Below the pieces are notes generated by a model. The model saw only the letters and a program-made list of their open reading frames with translations. It did no database searches and had not been told where the DNA came from. A program made the translations under genes and the position numbers. DNA of 64,000 nucleotides, from positions 157,077 to 221,076 of the forward strand of contig QLTU01000005.1 in the NCBI GenBank assembly GCA_003268905.1, given 5' to 3'. This document shows, in pieces, positions 9,524-18,878 of the stretch (positions are counted from its first letter, which is position 1; every line of letters begins with the position of its first letter). The DNA comes from Acidovorax defluvii (GTDB lineage: Bacteria; Pseudomonadota; Gammaproteobacteria; Burkholderiales; Burkholderiaceae_C).

Positions 9524-10528
9524 TCACTCATAGCCGAACGAGCGCACGCGCGCTTCATCGTCTGCCCAGCCAGAGCGCACCTTGACCCACAGCTCCAGGA
9601 ACACTTTGGCATCCATGAGCTTTTCCAGCTCCTGGCGGGCTTCGGTGCCGATGCGCTTCAAACGCTCGCCCTTGTCGCCAATCACCATCATCTTGTGGTT
9701 GTCGCGCTCGACCACGATGGTGGCGGCAATCTTGACCATGCGTTTGTGCGCCTTGCTGGCTTCTTCATCGAACTTGTCGATGACCACCGTAGAGGTGTAA
9801 GGCAGCTCATCGCCCGTGAAGCGAAACAGCTTTTCGCGCACAGTCTCGGAAGCGAGAAACTTCTCGCTGCGGTCGGTCAGCTCGTCTTCGGCATACCACC
9901 AGGCTTGCTCGGGCAAGTATTTGGCGCAGATGCCAAACAGCCGCTCGATGTCGCCCTTGTTCTTGGCCGACATGGGCACGAATTCAGCAAACGGGTGGCG
10001 CTCCTGCATGCTCTTGAGCCAGGGCGCCAGTTCGGCGCGGCGGTGCACCATGTCGAGCTTGTTGGCCACCAGCAGCGTGGGAATGCCAGGCTTGAACAGC
10101 GAGAGCACCTTGGCATCGGCCAGCGTGAAGTTGCCGGCCTCGACGACAAACAGGATCAGGTCCACATCGCCGATCGCACCCATCACTGTCTTGTTCAGCG
10201 ACTTGTTGAGCGCCGTGGCGTGGCGGGTCTGGAATCCGGGGGTGTCGACAAAAATGAACTGCGTCTGCTCGCGCGTGCGGATGCCCGTGATGCGGTGCCG
10301 CGTGGTCTGCGCCTTGCGCGAGGTGATGCTGATCTTCTGGCCCACCAGCGCATTGAGCAGCGTGGACTTGCCCACATTGGGCTTGCCCACGATGGCGATC
10401 ACGCCACAGCGCTGGCCCGGCACGGCCGCCGGTGCGCCCGCGGCGGCCAGCATGGCTTCGAGGTCATTTTGCACCGGAGCGCTTTCAGTGCCTGCGTCAT
10501 CAGCTACATCTTTAGTAGCATCGTTCAT
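9524..10528 (-). CDS. era: GTPase Era
   Basis: Ras-like GTPase that binds the 3' end of 16S rRNA and assists 30S maturation. The start at 10528 gives an ATGA overlap with rnc and a 334-residue protein. G1 [10 protein letters not shown]3 DTPGFQ and G4 NKLDMV are visible, followed by a C-terminal KH domain ending in [20 protein letters not shown]. The first ~38 residues before the G domain are an acidic, Ala-rich extension absent from E. coli Era; its DNA contains GCTACATCTTTAGTAGC, possibly a worn-down AT-rich repeat. Confidence 0.96.
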   Translation of the reverse strand: MNDATKDVADDAGTESAPVQNDLEAMLAAAGAPAAVPGQRCGVIAIVGKPNVGKSTLLNALVGQKISITSRKAQTTRHRITGIRTREQTQFIFVDTPGFQTRHATALNKSLNKTVMGAIGDVDLILFVVEAGNFTLADAKVLSLFKPGIPTLLVANKLDMVHRRAELAPWLKSMQERHPFAEFVPMSAKNKGDIERLFGICAKYLPEQAWWYAEDELTDRSEKFLASETVREKLFRFTGDELPYTSTVVIDKFDEEASKAHKRMVKIAATIVVERDNHKMMVIGDKGERLKRIGTEARQELEKLMDAKVFLELWVKVRSGWADDEARVRSFGYE

Positions 10529-11208
10529 ATGTTTTTCGCTTTCAGTGTGGCCAGCATGGCGGCGGCGGCGGCCTGTTCGCCGGCACGGCGCGAACCGCCA
10601 ATGCCACGTTCGGCCAGGCCCAGTTCGGTGATCACGCATTCCACGTCAAAGGTCTGGCGGTGCGCCGCCCCTACCGTGGCCACCACGCTGTATTGCGGCA
10701 GCTTCATTTTGCGACCCTGGAGCCACTCCTGCAACGCGGTCTTGGGGTCTTTGGCAGCGGCCTGCATCTGAGGGTTGATCTCCACCCCCTGAAACAGACG
10801 GTGCACCAGCGCTTCGGCACTGGTGTAACCGGCATCGAGGTAAACGGCGCCAATCAGGGCTTCAAGGGCATCGGCAAGAATGGAGGGCCGTTGCTGGCCG
10901 CCAGATTTGGACTCGCCCTCGCCCAGGCGCAACACGTCAGACACTTGCAGACGCAGTGCCAGCTGGTGCAACGTATCCTGCTTGACCAGGTTGGCACGCA
11001 CACGCGAGAGATCGCCCTCGGGCAAATCGCTCAGCCGCTGGTAAAGCAAGCTGGCCACAGCCAGATTGAGCACCGAATCGCCCAGAAACTCCAGGCGTTC
11101 ATTGTGGTCTGCCGAAAAACTGCGGTGCGTGATGGCACGCTGCAGCAATGACGCGTTGGAAAAGGTGTGCTGCAGACGGGTCTGCAGCGCTAGTAGAGCC
11201 GGCTGCAC
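10525..11208 (-). CDS. rnc: Ribonuclease III
   Basis: Double-strand-specific endoribonuclease that processes rRNA precursors and structured mRNAs. The 227-residue protein has the signature [16 protein letters not shown], the second catalytic acidic cluster [16 protein letters not shown] and a C-terminal double-stranded RNA-binding domain from about residue 155 ([20 protein letters not shown]). It is the usual partner of era; stop and start codons overlap. It starts immediately after the DUF4845 gene ends (11209), again implying one transcript. Confidence 0.97.
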   Translation of the reverse strand: MQPALLALQTRLQHTFSNASLLQRAITHRSFSADHNERLEFLGDSVLNLAVASLLYQRLSDLPEGDLSRVRANLVKQDTLHQLALRLQVSDVLRLGEGESKSGGQQRPSILADALEALIGAVYLDAGYTSAEALVHRLFQGVEINPQMQAAAKDPKTALQEWLQGRKMKLPQYSVVATVGAAHRQTFDVECVITELGLAERGIGGSRRAGEQAAAAAMLATLKAKNI

Positions 11209-11571
11209 CTAGTTGGTCTGCGCTTCAAAGCGATACACCAGATAGGCAGGGCCTGCCAGTGCAATCTCGCGTGCGTACTTGAAAGACACCACCACCTTGT
11301 CGCCACTCTTGGTCACTTCAAGGTCGGAGCCCTTGATGGACGTGATGTCATCAATCGCCGCAGCGCGGTCGAAGGCCGCACGCACACCAGGCACCGTGCT
11401 TTCAAACTTGGCTTTTTCGATGGCTTTCTTGGCAGAGGTGTATTCCAGAAAGATCGGAATGGACTGCCCGCCAATGGCAAAGGCCGCCACGGCAAACAAA
11501 CCAACAAAGATCAACCCAAAGAACGACAGGCCGCGCTGGCGCGACCGGCTGGCTGTGCGATGCATGCTCAT
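11209..11571 (-). CDS. DUF4845 family membrane protein
   Basis: A 120-residue protein of unknown function that in betaproteobacteria is commonly encoded between lepB and rnc, as here. A basic N-terminus (SRSRQRG) precedes one transmembrane helix (about residues 13-37, LSFFGLIFVGLFAVAAFAIG). The remainder, with EYTSAKKAIEKAKF, should lie in the periplasm, giving a small pilin-like topology. The start at 11571 (MSMHR) was chosen for its GGGGTAAAAG upstream sequence; a longer frame would overlap lepB. Position hints at a link with secretion or ribosome biogenesis, but that is inference. Confidence 0.85.
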   Translation of the reverse strand: MSMHRTASRSRQRGLSFFGLIFVGLFAVAAFAIGGQSIPIFLEYTSAKKAIEKAKFESTVPGVRAAFDRAAAIDDITSIKGSDLEVTKSGDKVVVSFKYAREIALAGPAYLVYRFEAQTN

Positions 11572-11605
11572 ACTTTTACCCCTCGTTGTTGTGTGTCTGC
11601 GCTCT

Positions 11606-12580
11606 TCAATGAAAAGCACCAATCCGCTTGAGATTGCCAAAATTCATCCAGACAAAGAACGCCTTGCCCACGATGTTGGCCTCGGGAACAAACCCCCAAT
11701 AGCGCGAATCCAGCGAATTATCGCGGTTGTCGCCCATCATGAAATAGTGTCCCTCTGGCACCTTGCAAACGACGCCTTCGACACTGTAGCGGCAGTTATC
11801 GCGGTAGGCAAAGTTGGTGGCACCCTGCACAAAAGCAGGCGCCTCGGGGGTGTTCAGCAGCCGGTGCGGCTGGGTACCCAGCTGCTCTTCGTACTGCTTG
11901 AAATACCGCATGCTGTCTTTGTCAAAAAAATCTGGTTCAGCCGTGGTGTCAACCGGCTTTCCGTTCACGGTGAGGCGCTTGTTGAGGTAGGCCACTTCGT
12001 CGCCAGGCACGCCCACCACGCGCTTGATGTAGTCAAGGCTGGGCTGCGGTGGATAGCGAAACACCATCACATCACCCCGAGCAGGTTGGTTGCCCTCAAT
12101 GATTTTGGTGTTGATGACCGGCAGCCGCACACCGTAGGTGAACTTGTTGACCAAAATGAGGTCGCCCACCAGCAAGGTGGGGATCATGGAGCCCGAAGGA
12201 ATCTTGAAAGGTTCAAACAAAAACGAGCGCAGGAAAAACACCGCAGCGATCACGGGGAACAACCCCGCGGTCCAATCCAGCCACCAGGGCTGCATCAGGA
12301 TGCGGCCCTTGGCCTCCTGCACGTCCACATCCACCTTCTGGATGCCCATGCGGTCGAGTTCGGCGCGGCGTTGTACGGCCGCATCCTCGATGGCCTGCGC
12401 CGCCCGGCGCCTGCGCGGCAGAAAAACCATGCGCTCTGCCAGCCAGTAGGCCCCGGTAACCACGGTGGCCAAAAACAGCAGCAACGCAAAGTTGCCCTCG
12501 ATGGCGCCCATGTACCAGGCGCCGACGTAGCCCGCAAAGGCAGCGAGCACCAGAGAAGTCAGGATCTGCATGAACTGCAT
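11606..12580 (-). CDS. lepB: Signal peptidase I
   Basis: Inner-membrane serine protease that removes signal peptides from exported proteins. The 324-residue protein has an N-terminal membrane segment, a second one before the catalytic site, and the Ser/Lys dyad: S131 in IPSGSMIPTLL, and the lysine in IKRVVGVPGDEV. MGDNRDNSLDSRYWGFVP marks the family C-terminal region. The ATG at 12580 shares its A with the lepA stop (TGATG), so it is preferred over the TTG one codon upstream. The lepA-lepB pair is conserved across proteobacteria. Confidence 0.97.
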   Translation of the reverse strand: MQFMQILTSLVLAAFAGYVGAWYMGAIEGNFALLLFLATVVTGAYWLAERMVFLPRRRRAAQAIEDAAVQRRAELDRMGIQKVDVDVQEAKGRILMQPWWLDWTAGLFPVIAAVFFLRSFLFEPFKIPSGSMIPTLLVGDLILVNKFTYGVRLPVINTKIIEGNQPARGDVMVFRYPPQPSLDYIKRVVGVPGDEVAYLNKRLTVNGKPVDTTAEPDFFDKDSMRYFKQYEEQLGTQPHRLLNTPEAPAFVQGATNFAYRDNCRYSVEGVVCKVPEGHYFMMGDNRDNSLDSRYWGFVPEANIVGKAFFVWMNFGNLKRIGAFH

Positions 12581-14388
12581 CAATCTTCCACCTGCAAAAT
12601 GGCCAGAAATGCCTCTTGGGGCACCTCGACCGAGCCAATCTGTTTCATGCGTTTTTTGCCTGCCTTCTGCTTTTCGAGAAGCTTGCGCTTGCGGCTGACG
12701 TCACCGCCGTAGCATTTTGCCAGCACGTTCTTGCGCAGTGCCTTGATGGTTTCGCGCGCAATGATGTTGGCGCCGATGGCCGCCTGAATGGCCACGTCAT
12801 ACATCTGGCGGCTGATGATTTCGCGCATTTTGGCCACCACGGCACGGCCGCGGTACTGCGACTGCGAGCGGTGCACGATGATGGACAGCGCGTCCACCTT
12901 TTCGCCATTGAGAAGAATGTCGACCTTCACCACATCGGAAGCACGGTACTCCTTGAACTCATAGTCCATGGAGGCATAGCCGCGCGACACCGACTTGAGC
13001 TTGTCGAAGAAGTCGAGCACGATCTCGCCCAGCGGCATTTCATAGGTGAGCATGACCTGGCGCCCGTGGTACGCCATGTTCATCTGCACACCGCGCTTCT
13101 GGTTGGCCAGCGTCATCACCGGGCCCACGTAGTCCTGGGGCATGTAGAGGTGCACCGTGACGATGGGCTCGCGGATTTCCTCCAGCCGCCCCTGGTCCGG
13201 CATCTTGGACGGGTTCTCGACCATGATCACCTCGCCATCGGCCCGGACCACCTGGTACACCACGCTGGGCGCGGTGGTGATGAGGTCCTGGTCGAACTCG
13301 CGCTCCAGTCGCTCCTGCACGATTTCCATGTGCAGCAAACCGAGGAAGCCGCAACGGAAACCAAAGCCCAGCGCCTGGCTGACTTCGGGCTCGTAATGCA
13401 ACGATGCGTCATTGAGCTTGAGCTTTTCGAGGGCGTCGCGCAGCGAGTCGTATTCGCTGGCCTCGGTGGGGTAAAGCCCGGCAAACACCTGGGGCTGGAT
13501 TTCCTTGAAACCGGGCAGCGCTTCGGTGGCGGGGCCCGCGTTGTTGGGCAGCTTCTTTTCGAGCGTGATGGTGTCGCCCACCTTGGCCGCCTGCAGCTCC
13601 TTGATGCCCGCAATGATGTAGCCCACCTGACCGGCATCGAGCGAATTGCGTGGCTCGTTGGCCGGTGTGAACACACCCAGGTTGTCGGCGTTGTAAACAG
13701 CGCCCGAGGCCATCATCTTGATGCGCTCGCCCTTGAGCAGGCGGCCATCGACCACGCGCACCAGCATCACCACGCCCACATAGCTGTCGAACCAGCTGTC
13801 GATGATCATCGCGCGCAGGGGGCCCGTGGCGTTGCCCCTGGGCGCTGGCACCTTCGCGACAATGGCTTCGAGAATTTCGTCAATGCCCATGCCGGTCTTG
13901 GCCGAACAGGGAATGGCGTCGGTCGCGTCGATACCGATCACATCTTCGATTTCCGCCTTGGCATTGTCGGGATCAGCGTTCGGAAGATCCATCTTGTTGA
14001 GCACGGGAACCACTTCCACACCGAGGTCCAGCGCGGTGTAGCAATTGGCCACCGTCTGCGCCTCAACACCTTGCGATGCGTCCACCACCAGCAGCGCACC
14101 CTCGCAGGCCGACAACGAGCGGCTCACTTCATAAGAGAAGTCCACGTGGCCCGGTGTGTCGATCAGATTGAGGTTATAGACCTGCCCGTCCTGGGCCTTG
14201 TATTGCAGGGCAGCAGTCTGTGCCTTGATGGTTATCCCACGCTCTTTCTCGATGTCCATCGAGTCAAGCACCTGCGCCTCCATGTCGCGGTCCGCAAGTC
14301 CGCCACACCGCTGGATCAAGCGATCGGCCAACGTCGATTTGCCATGGTCGATGTGCGCAATGATGGAAAAATTTCTGATGTGTTTCAT
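12580..14388 (-). CDS. lepA: Elongation factor 4 (LepA)
   Basis: Ribosome-bound translational GTPase (EF4) implicated in 30S assembly and recovery of stalled elongation. The 602-residue length is standard. G1 AHIDHGKST (residues 11-19), switch 2 DTPGHVDF, G4 NKMDLP, and the LepA-specific C-terminal domain with [20 protein letters not shown] are all present. The ATG at 14388 was chosen over a TTG just upstream. It is the first gene of the nine-gene operon that ends with nagZ. A strong hairpin lies 43 bp upstream. Confidence 0.98.
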   Translation of the reverse strand: MKHIRNFSIIAHIDHGKSTLADRLIQRCGGLADRDMEAQVLDSMDIEKERGITIKAQTAALQYKAQDGQVYNLNLIDTPGHVDFSYEVSRSLSACEGALLVVDASQGVEAQTVANCYTALDLGVEVVPVLNKMDLPNADPDNAKAEIEDVIGIDATDAIPCSAKTGMGIDEILEAIVAKVPAPRGNATGPLRAMIIDSWFDSYVGVVMLVRVVDGRLLKGERIKMMASGAVYNADNLGVFTPANEPRNSLDAGQVGYIIAGIKELQAAKVGDTITLEKKLPNNAGPATEALPGFKEIQPQVFAGLYPTEASEYDSLRDALEKLKLNDASLHYEPEVSQALGFGFRCGFLGLLHMEIVQERLEREFDQDLITTAPSVVYQVVRADGEVIMVENPSKMPDQGRLEEIREPIVTVHLYMPQDYVGPVMTLANQKRGVQMNMAYHGRQVMLTYEMPLGEIVLDFFDKLKSVSRGYASMDYEFKEYRASDVVKVDILLNGEKVDALSIIVHRSQSQYRGRAVVAKMREIISRQMYDVAIQAAIGANIIARETIKALRKNVLAKCYGGDVSRKRKLLEKQKAGKKRMKQIGSVEVPQEAFLAILQVED

Positions 14389-14430
14389 CAACGGGAAGCG
14401 TCAAGTAATTGAATTGAAACGGCGCGGACA

Positions 14431-14463
14431 AGAAAAAAGGGCGCGTCGAATGGCGACGCGCCC
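14431..14463 (-). terminator. Rho-independent terminator or attenuator upstream of lepA
   Basis: On the minus strand a perfect 10-bp GC stem (GGGCGCGTCG / CGACGCGCCC, loop of 5) is followed by TTTTTTCTT. Either it ends transcripts from degQ, or, if the lepA promoter lies further upstream, it acts as a leader attenuator for the lepA operon. Confidence 0.75.
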
Positions 14464-14832
14464 TGAACCAACAATCATTGGCAACTGCGAAGGTTGGAGC
14501 CTCATTGTAGGCAAAAAGCCTGAACCCATGAGCCATCAACCCCACATGTGAAGCGCGTTGCTGCAGTGCAACAAGCATTTTATACACAACTTATTCACAA
14601 GCAGCATCCGAGCAACATGGGACAACTTGTGGGCTAGCTGCGGATCTGTGGTGCAGGGGCCATGCCCATTTCACAATATGATCCCAGCGCCGACTCATAT
14701 GTCGATATGTGTTGAACGCAGGGCCGCATTCTATCCAATCTGATCGATGCGCAGTTTTCCGGGTGAGCGAAAACCAACCCTCATCTTCCGAAATTAATTT
14801 GGCCGCAATTGCTCTCGGAGGCGATCCAGACG
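14464..14832. other. Non-coding interval between degQ and lepA
   Basis: About 370 bp without a believable gene and with lower GC than its surroundings. It carries the DnaA-box-like pair at 14580-14599 and a TAGAAT hexamer on the minus strand (14728-14733) that could be a -10 element, though no convincing -35 was found. The lepA operon promoter most likely lies here or just before lepA. Confidence 0.5.
14580..14599 (+). promoter_or_regulatory. Pair of DnaA-box-like sites
   Basis: TTATACACA (14580-14588) and TTATTCACA (14591-14599) both fit the relaxed DnaA-box consensus TTWTNCACA. They are in the same orientation, with starts 11 bp apart, about one helical turn. They lie upstream of the lepA operon, not next to dnaA, so a regulatory role is more likely than an origin. 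Two short matches in an AT-richer stretch may also be chance. Confidence 0.35.
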
Positions 14833-14860
14833 AAAGAAACCCCGGATATACACCCGGGAT
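14833..14860 (-). terminator. Possible terminator after degQ
   Basis: On the minus strand, about 40 bp after the degQ stop codon, CCCGG-GTGTATAT-CCGGG is followed by GTTTCTTTC. A second GC hairpin (GCGCCC-TGA-GGGCGC) lies between it and the stop codon. The stem is short and the T tract broken, so termination may be partial. Confidence 0.45.
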
Positions 14861-14898
14861 TTCCCTGCGCGCCCTCAGGGCGCCCCCTCAGTGCCAGC

Positions 14899-16368
14899 TT
14901 ATTTGGAAGGGCGAATCAAGGCATATTGGGCCCACTCACCCCGACGGTACAAAACATTGATCGGCTTGTTCTTGTCCACCTTGGCCAGCGCCGCCTCGAA
15001 ATCCTTGACCCCGCCAATTTCGGTGTTGGCGATGGAAAGGATGACGTCACCCTCGCGCAGGCCGGCACGTGCAGCGGCATCGGTGGCCGAATTCACCACC
15101 ACCCCACCCCGGATGTTCAGCTCTTTCTTTTGCGCATCGGTCAGCGCGCTCACCGATAACCCGATCAACTGTGCAGCAGCCGAGGCTTTTGGTTTTTCTT
15201 CCCGCTCCGCAGCCTTGCGCACCGGCTTGTCGCCCTCGATCTCCGCGATGGTGAGGCTCAGGTCCTTGGCGGTGCCGCGGCGGAACACCGTGACCGTGCT
15301 TTTCGTTCCGGGCTTGGTGTTGCCCACGAGGCGCGGAAGATCTGCCAGCTTGTCGATCGCCTTGCCATCAAAACGGGTGATGATGTCGCCCGCCTCGATG
15401 CCTGCCTTTTCAGCGGGCGACCCGGACTCCACGCTCGTGACCAGTGCGCCCGATGCCTTGCCAAGGCCAATGGATTCGGCGACATCTTTGGAGACCTGAC
15501 CAATCTGGACACCGATGCGCCCGCGGGTCACGCGGCCAGACGCACGCAGTTGCTCACTGACCCGAATGGCCTCGTCCATGGGAATCGCAAACGAGATGCC
15601 CATGAAGCCGCCAGACCGCGAATAGATCTGGCTGTTGATCCCCACCACCTCGCCGCGCATATTGATCAATGGCCCGCCAGAGTTGCCGGGATTGATGGCC
15701 ACGTCGGTCTGGATGAATGGCAGATAGTCCCCCGTATCGCGTTGCTTGGCGCTCACGATACCGGCGGTGACCGTGCTCTCCAGGCCAAACGGCGAACCGA
15801 TGGCCATCACCCATTCACCCACCTTCAGGCGGCTGACGTCTCCCACCTTCACAGCGGGGAGTCCTGTCGCTTCAATTTTGACCACAGCCACGTCGGTGCG
15901 CTTGTCGGTCCCCACGATCTTGGCCTTGAACTCCCGCTTGTCCGTCAGGGTGACGATGACCTCGTCAGCGCCGTCCACGACGTGCGCATTGGTCATCACG
16001 TAACCGTCGGCCGTCAGGATGAATCCCGATCCCACGCCCCGAGGCTGCTCCTCGTCGGGCTGGGGCCGCTGAGGCCTTTGTTGCCGTGGCATGTTGGGCA
16101 TGGGCACACCAAAACGCCGAAGAAACTCAAGCATGTCTTCATCCATGCCGTTGGTGTTGGTACGGGCCGACACCTTCTCGGAGGTGCGAATGTTCACCAC
16201 CGATGGCCCCACCTGCTCCACCAGTTCGGTGAAGTCCGGCAAGCCACGCGACACGGCAGTTTGCGCATGGGCTGCACCATGGGGGACAACCACCAGACTC
16301 GCTGCTCCCATCAGCACGCCTGCGAGTGCATACGAGTGCAGTTTTTTCCAATCGATCCTGAGCATCAT
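14899..16368 (-). CDS. degQ: Do-family periplasmic serine protease (DegQ/MucD-type)
   Basis: Periplasmic protease/chaperone that degrades misfolded envelope proteins; in pseudomonads the MucD homologue belongs to the sigma-E regulon. The start at 16368 has an upstream AAGAAAGG and gives 489 residues with a signal peptide (basic N-terminus, hydrophobic core LAGVLMGAASLVVV, AHA-Q cleavage region). The catalytic triad is H129 (TNAHVV), D159 (RTDVAVV) and S230 (NPGNSGGPL). Two PDZ domains follow, at about 290-375 and 400-485. Its position beyond rpoE-rseA fits a role in envelope stress. Confidence 0.95.
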   Translation of the reverse strand: MMLRIDWKKLHSYALAGVLMGAASLVVVPHGAAHAQTAVSRGLPDFTELVEQVGPSVVNIRTSEKVSARTNTNGMDEDMLEFLRRFGVPMPNMPRQQRPQRPQPDEEQPRGVGSGFILTADGYVMTNAHVVDGADEVIVTLTDKREFKAKIVGTDKRTDVAVVKIEATGLPAVKVGDVSRLKVGEWVMAIGSPFGLESTVTAGIVSAKQRDTGDYLPFIQTDVAINPGNSGGPLINMRGEVVGINSQIYSRSGGFMGISFAIPMDEAIRVSEQLRASGRVTRGRIGVQIGQVSKDVAESIGLGKASGALVTSVESGSPAEKAGIEAGDIITRFDGKAIDKLADLPRLVGNTKPGTKSTVTVFRRGTAKDLSLTIAEIEGDKPVRKAAEREEKPKASAAAQLIGLSVSALTDAQKKELNIRGGVVVNSATDAAARAGLREGDVILSIANTEIGGVKDFEAALAKVDKNKPINVLYRRGEWAQYALIRPSK

Positions 16369-16928
16369 CGACCTTTCTTGAATTGTGGCAATGGTTACGA
16401 ACAGATGTTGTATGCCTGTGAAGGCAACAGGAGTCACTTGGTTCCCCGAAGCACACACTCCGTTGTACCGCACGCAACAGATGGCGCGATCCAGCACACC
16501 GTGCGTGCACGTGGGCGCCCTGCCCAAGTGGCTCGCATCAGACGCAGGGATTGCAGTGGCACCGCGCTGTGAGCAACAGGTCAGGCGCCAGTCAGGCGTC
16601 CGGCGGCGATAAAGCTTTGACACGGCGTCCAGGATTGCTGGCAGCTACCGGACCAGTCTGGACGCATCCCGTGTCTTCACGGCGAGCAGCTTTAGATCCA
16701 GCAGGAAGGCGCGCGTTACCTCATTGCGCCGGAAGATGGCACAAGGCGCGCCATGTGTCGCCTCTACGCGCTTGATTTGCGGGGATCCGCTGCCAGCATG
16801 CACGGCTTTGGCACACGCCATTACCTCACAGAACCGGCGGCACGACAAACTTGTCCAGGCAACTGCGTTGGCCGGAGCACTTTGCTCGCGTTCGCTTCAT
16901 TCGGCGAACTGAATCGCCCCTCAACGCA
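16369..16928. other. 560-bp interval without a gene between rseA and degQ
   Basis: I find no reading frame on either strand with recognisable protein features, although rseB/mucB occupies this position in many related genomes. The small frame at 16645-16848 shows no similarity to RseB that I can see. The degQ promoter must lie in it or upstream; I did not find a sigma-E-type promoter good enough to call. Confidence 0.55.
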
Positions 16929-17546
16929 TCAGCGGGCAGGGGCCTCAAAAGTGGCATTGCGCAGAAAACCTGCGGGCATCTGCAATGCGGACGTGCTTCC
17001 AAACTGTTTGTGGGCGGCTAAAAGCTCATCGAGGCGCGGGTCGCGAATCATGACCTGTTGGCCATCGTTGACCGAAACGCTTGCCACGGCAGCTGCCGAC
17101 TGGGAAGGCGCAGGCGCGGCAGCCAATTGGGCACCAGAAGTCGCCCCGCCCTGCAACCCCGCCAAAGAACTCCAGCCAATGGCGGCTACGGCGGCCAATG
17201 ACGCAAATCCGGCAGCCATCTTCCATAGGAAAACCGATAAATTTGCGGCAACCGCCGTCTCGGGCATAGCAACCTGTTGCACCTCCGGCATGGCTTCGGA
17301 CAGACGCCCGTACAGGGGCTCTTGCGCCAGTTGCTCGCGAAGCCGCATCACCATGGACTGATTGCCCGGCTGGTGTCGGGCCAGTTCGGGAGCACGCAAG
17401 ACATCACCCACCAGATGATAAATCTGCCAGGTGGATTGACCCTCGTCCTGAGTCGCGAATTGCAGGGCCTGCGCCAGTTCCTCGCCCTGCAGTTCCCCGT
17501 CGGCCAAGGCCGACAATTGTTCGCGTTTCATCAAGTCTGTGTTCAT
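16929..17546 (-). CDS. rseA: Sigma-E anti-sigma factor, RseA-like
   Basis: Single-pass inner-membrane protein that holds sigma-E inactive until regulated proteolysis releases it. In 205 residues: an N-terminal RseA cytoplasmic domain (REQLSALADGELQGEELAQA, then STWQIYHLVGDVLR) to about residue 75, a membrane helix near residues 107-130 (MAAGFASLAAVAAIGW), and an Ala/Ser-rich periplasmic tail ending in residues similar to other betaproteobacterial RseA tails. The ATG at 17546 (MNTDLMKREQ) was chosen as the family-like start. It follows rpoE by 70 bp. No rseB follows. Confidence 0.9.
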   Translation of the reverse strand: MNTDLMKREQLSALADGELQGEELAQALQFATQDEGQSTWQIYHLVGDVLRAPELARHQPGNQSMVMRLREQLAQEPLYGRLSEAMPEVQQVAMPETAVAANLSVFLWKMAAGFASLAAVAAIGWSSLAGLQGGATSGAQLAAAPAPSQSAAAVASVSVNDGQQVMIRDPRLDELLAAHKQFGSTSALQMPAGFLRNATFEAPAR

Positions 17547-17616
17547 TGCGTCACCTGCCAAACGTCATCCCGGCCCCAATGGCCGCATCCATGTTCCGCC
17601 TCCGAAGAAACGTCCA

Positions 17617-18243
17617 TCACCAGCGCTTGCCCGACTGGTTTTCCAGCAGCGGGCGCACACGCGCAGAAATCGCCTCTCGGGCACGGAAAATCCGCGACCG
17701 TACCGTTCCGATGGGGCATTCCATCGCCGCGGCAATTTCTTCGTAGGTCAATCCTTCTATCTCACGCAAGGTCACCGCTTGGCGTAAATCCTCCGGCAAT
17801 GCCTCCATGGCCGCATTCACGGCCTCGGCAATTTCACGTGCGGCAAGAATGGTTTCGGGTGTTTCTTCGGAAGTTAGTTCATGTCCAAGGCGGGAAGTTT
17901 CATCTTCGTCATCACCGCCACGCAGAGCGTTTTCCGAAATGACGGGATTGCGCTTCATGTCCATGAGCGCCTTTTTCGCCGTGTTGACGGCGATCCGGTA
18001 CAGCCAGGTATAAAACTGTGCCTCGCCACGAAACTGGTGCAGCGCCCGGTAAGCACGGATAAAAGTTTCCTGCGCAATATCCGGTACGAGGTCCGTGTCC
18101 CGCACCATGCGCCCAATCAGACGTTCGATGCGCCGCTGGTATTTGATGACCAGCAATTCGTAAGCGCGCTGGTCGCCCGCAACCGTGCGCTCCACCAGTT
18201 GGAGGTCGCTGTCTGTGGGAGCTGCAGGGGAAGTTACGGTCAT
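17617..18243 (-). CDS. rpoE: RNA polymerase sigma factor RpoE (sigma-E)
   Basis: Extracytoplasmic-function sigma factor that directs the envelope-stress regulon. The 208-residue protein has region 2 (VAGDQRAYELLVIKYQRRI, then VPDIAQETFIRAYRAL and FYTWLYRIAVNTAK) and region 4 (LPEDLRQAVTLREIEGLTYE, then IGTVRSRIFRARE). The ATG at 18243 was chosen because upstream residues are outside the family and GTGATA precedes it. Downstream rseA encodes its inhibitor, giving the normal sigma/anti-sigma pair. Confidence 0.97.
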   Translation of the reverse strand: MTVTSPAAPTDSDLQLVERTVAGDQRAYELLVIKYQRRIERLIGRMVRDTDLVPDIAQETFIRAYRALHQFRGEAQFYTWLYRIAVNTAKKALMDMKRNPVISENALRGGDDEDETSRLGHELTSEETPETILAAREIAEAVNAAMEALPEDLRQAVTLREIEGLTYEEIAAAMECPIGTVRSRIFRAREAISARVRPLLENQSGKRW

Positions 18244-18256
18244 TATCACTTTGAAT

Positions 18257-18763
18257 TCACGCTGGCGGGCGTCTGGCCGCAGCGGGTTCGTCGGCCGGGG
18301 TGGCCTCGGGCTTGGGGCGCGAATATACCGCACGCCGCAGATCGCCCCATCGTTCAGGAGCGCCCTGGCGCTCCAGCCATAACCAGGTGCGGCGCCCACC
18401 TGGTTCATCCAGACAAACCCACAGGTGACTTTGCAGATCCAACCTTACCCACAGGGCGCCCTTCAGGGGATGCGCCGGGTCGCCAGTTGGGCCGGCCTCC
18501 AGGTGCCAGCGAACACCATCCCACTGCAGCACCCCATCCAGCCGCTGGCGCCAGAAATGCACAACCGCACCCGCAGCACACAGCCAGACGCCCAGGGCTA
18601 CGGACAATCGCGCCGCCGAATCGCCGGCCCCTTGCAAAAGCCAGAACCACAATCCGGCACCACCCGCACCCCACAGGAAAAGCATTCCCCACAGCAACAC
18701 GAAACCCTGTCCGACGGGATATCGGACAGGTGGAGCAGAAAAATAATGGGAGCCGCGGCGCAT
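18257..18763 (-). CDS. YgfX/CptA-like membrane protein
   Basis: A 168-residue protein with two hydrophobic segments near the N-terminus (GFVLLWGMLFLWGAGGAG, then AARLSVALGVWLCAAGAVV). The C-terminal half resembles YgfX: DGVLQWDGVRWHLE, then GGRRTWLWLERQGAPERWGD and LRRAV match the E. coli pattern GGKRQHLWLA...WRDLRR. YgfX/CptA has been described as a membrane protein acting on FtsZ/MreB with SdhE, but no SdhE gene is nearby, so function here is open. It lies between fabF and rpoE, ending 13 bp before the rpoE start. The start is uncertain; a TTG at 18829 is possible. Confidence 0.7.
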   Translation of the reverse strand: MRRGSHYFSAPPVRYPVGQGFVLLWGMLFLWGAGGAGLWFWLLQGAGDSAARLSVALGVWLCAAGAVVHFWRQRLDGVLQWDGVRWHLEAGPTGDPAHPLKGALWVRLDLQSHLWVCLDEPGGRRTWLWLERQGAPERWGDLRRAVYSRPKPEATPADEPAAARRPPA

Positions 18764-18878
18764 GATCAGCGTCGCCAAGGTAATTGCCGACAGCTGGACG
18801 ATCCAAGCGCGCGGAGCGAAGCAGGGCAAAAAACCGTTTCAGGCTTGTCACCAACAAGGGCTGGCGACAGCAACCGCA

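Noticed and set aside
10497..10528. A sixteenth AT-rich element in the era N-terminal extension (GCTACATCTTTAGTAGC)
   Set aside because: Only about 12 of 17 positions match the small palindrome and the larger palindrome is not visible; too weak to list as a copy.
12616..14412. 598-codon plus-strand frame opposite lepA
   Set aside because: Shadow frame of a universally conserved gene; His-rich low-information sequence.
14580..14599. Replication origin suggested by DnaA-box-like sites
   Set aside because: Only two sites, no dnaA/dnaN or AT-rich unwinding region nearby; kept only as possible regulatory sites.
16645..16848. Small minus-strand frame between rseA and degQ as a possible rseB remnant
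   Set aside because: Its sequence shows no RseB-like pattern that I can identify; calling it a remnant would be guesswork.
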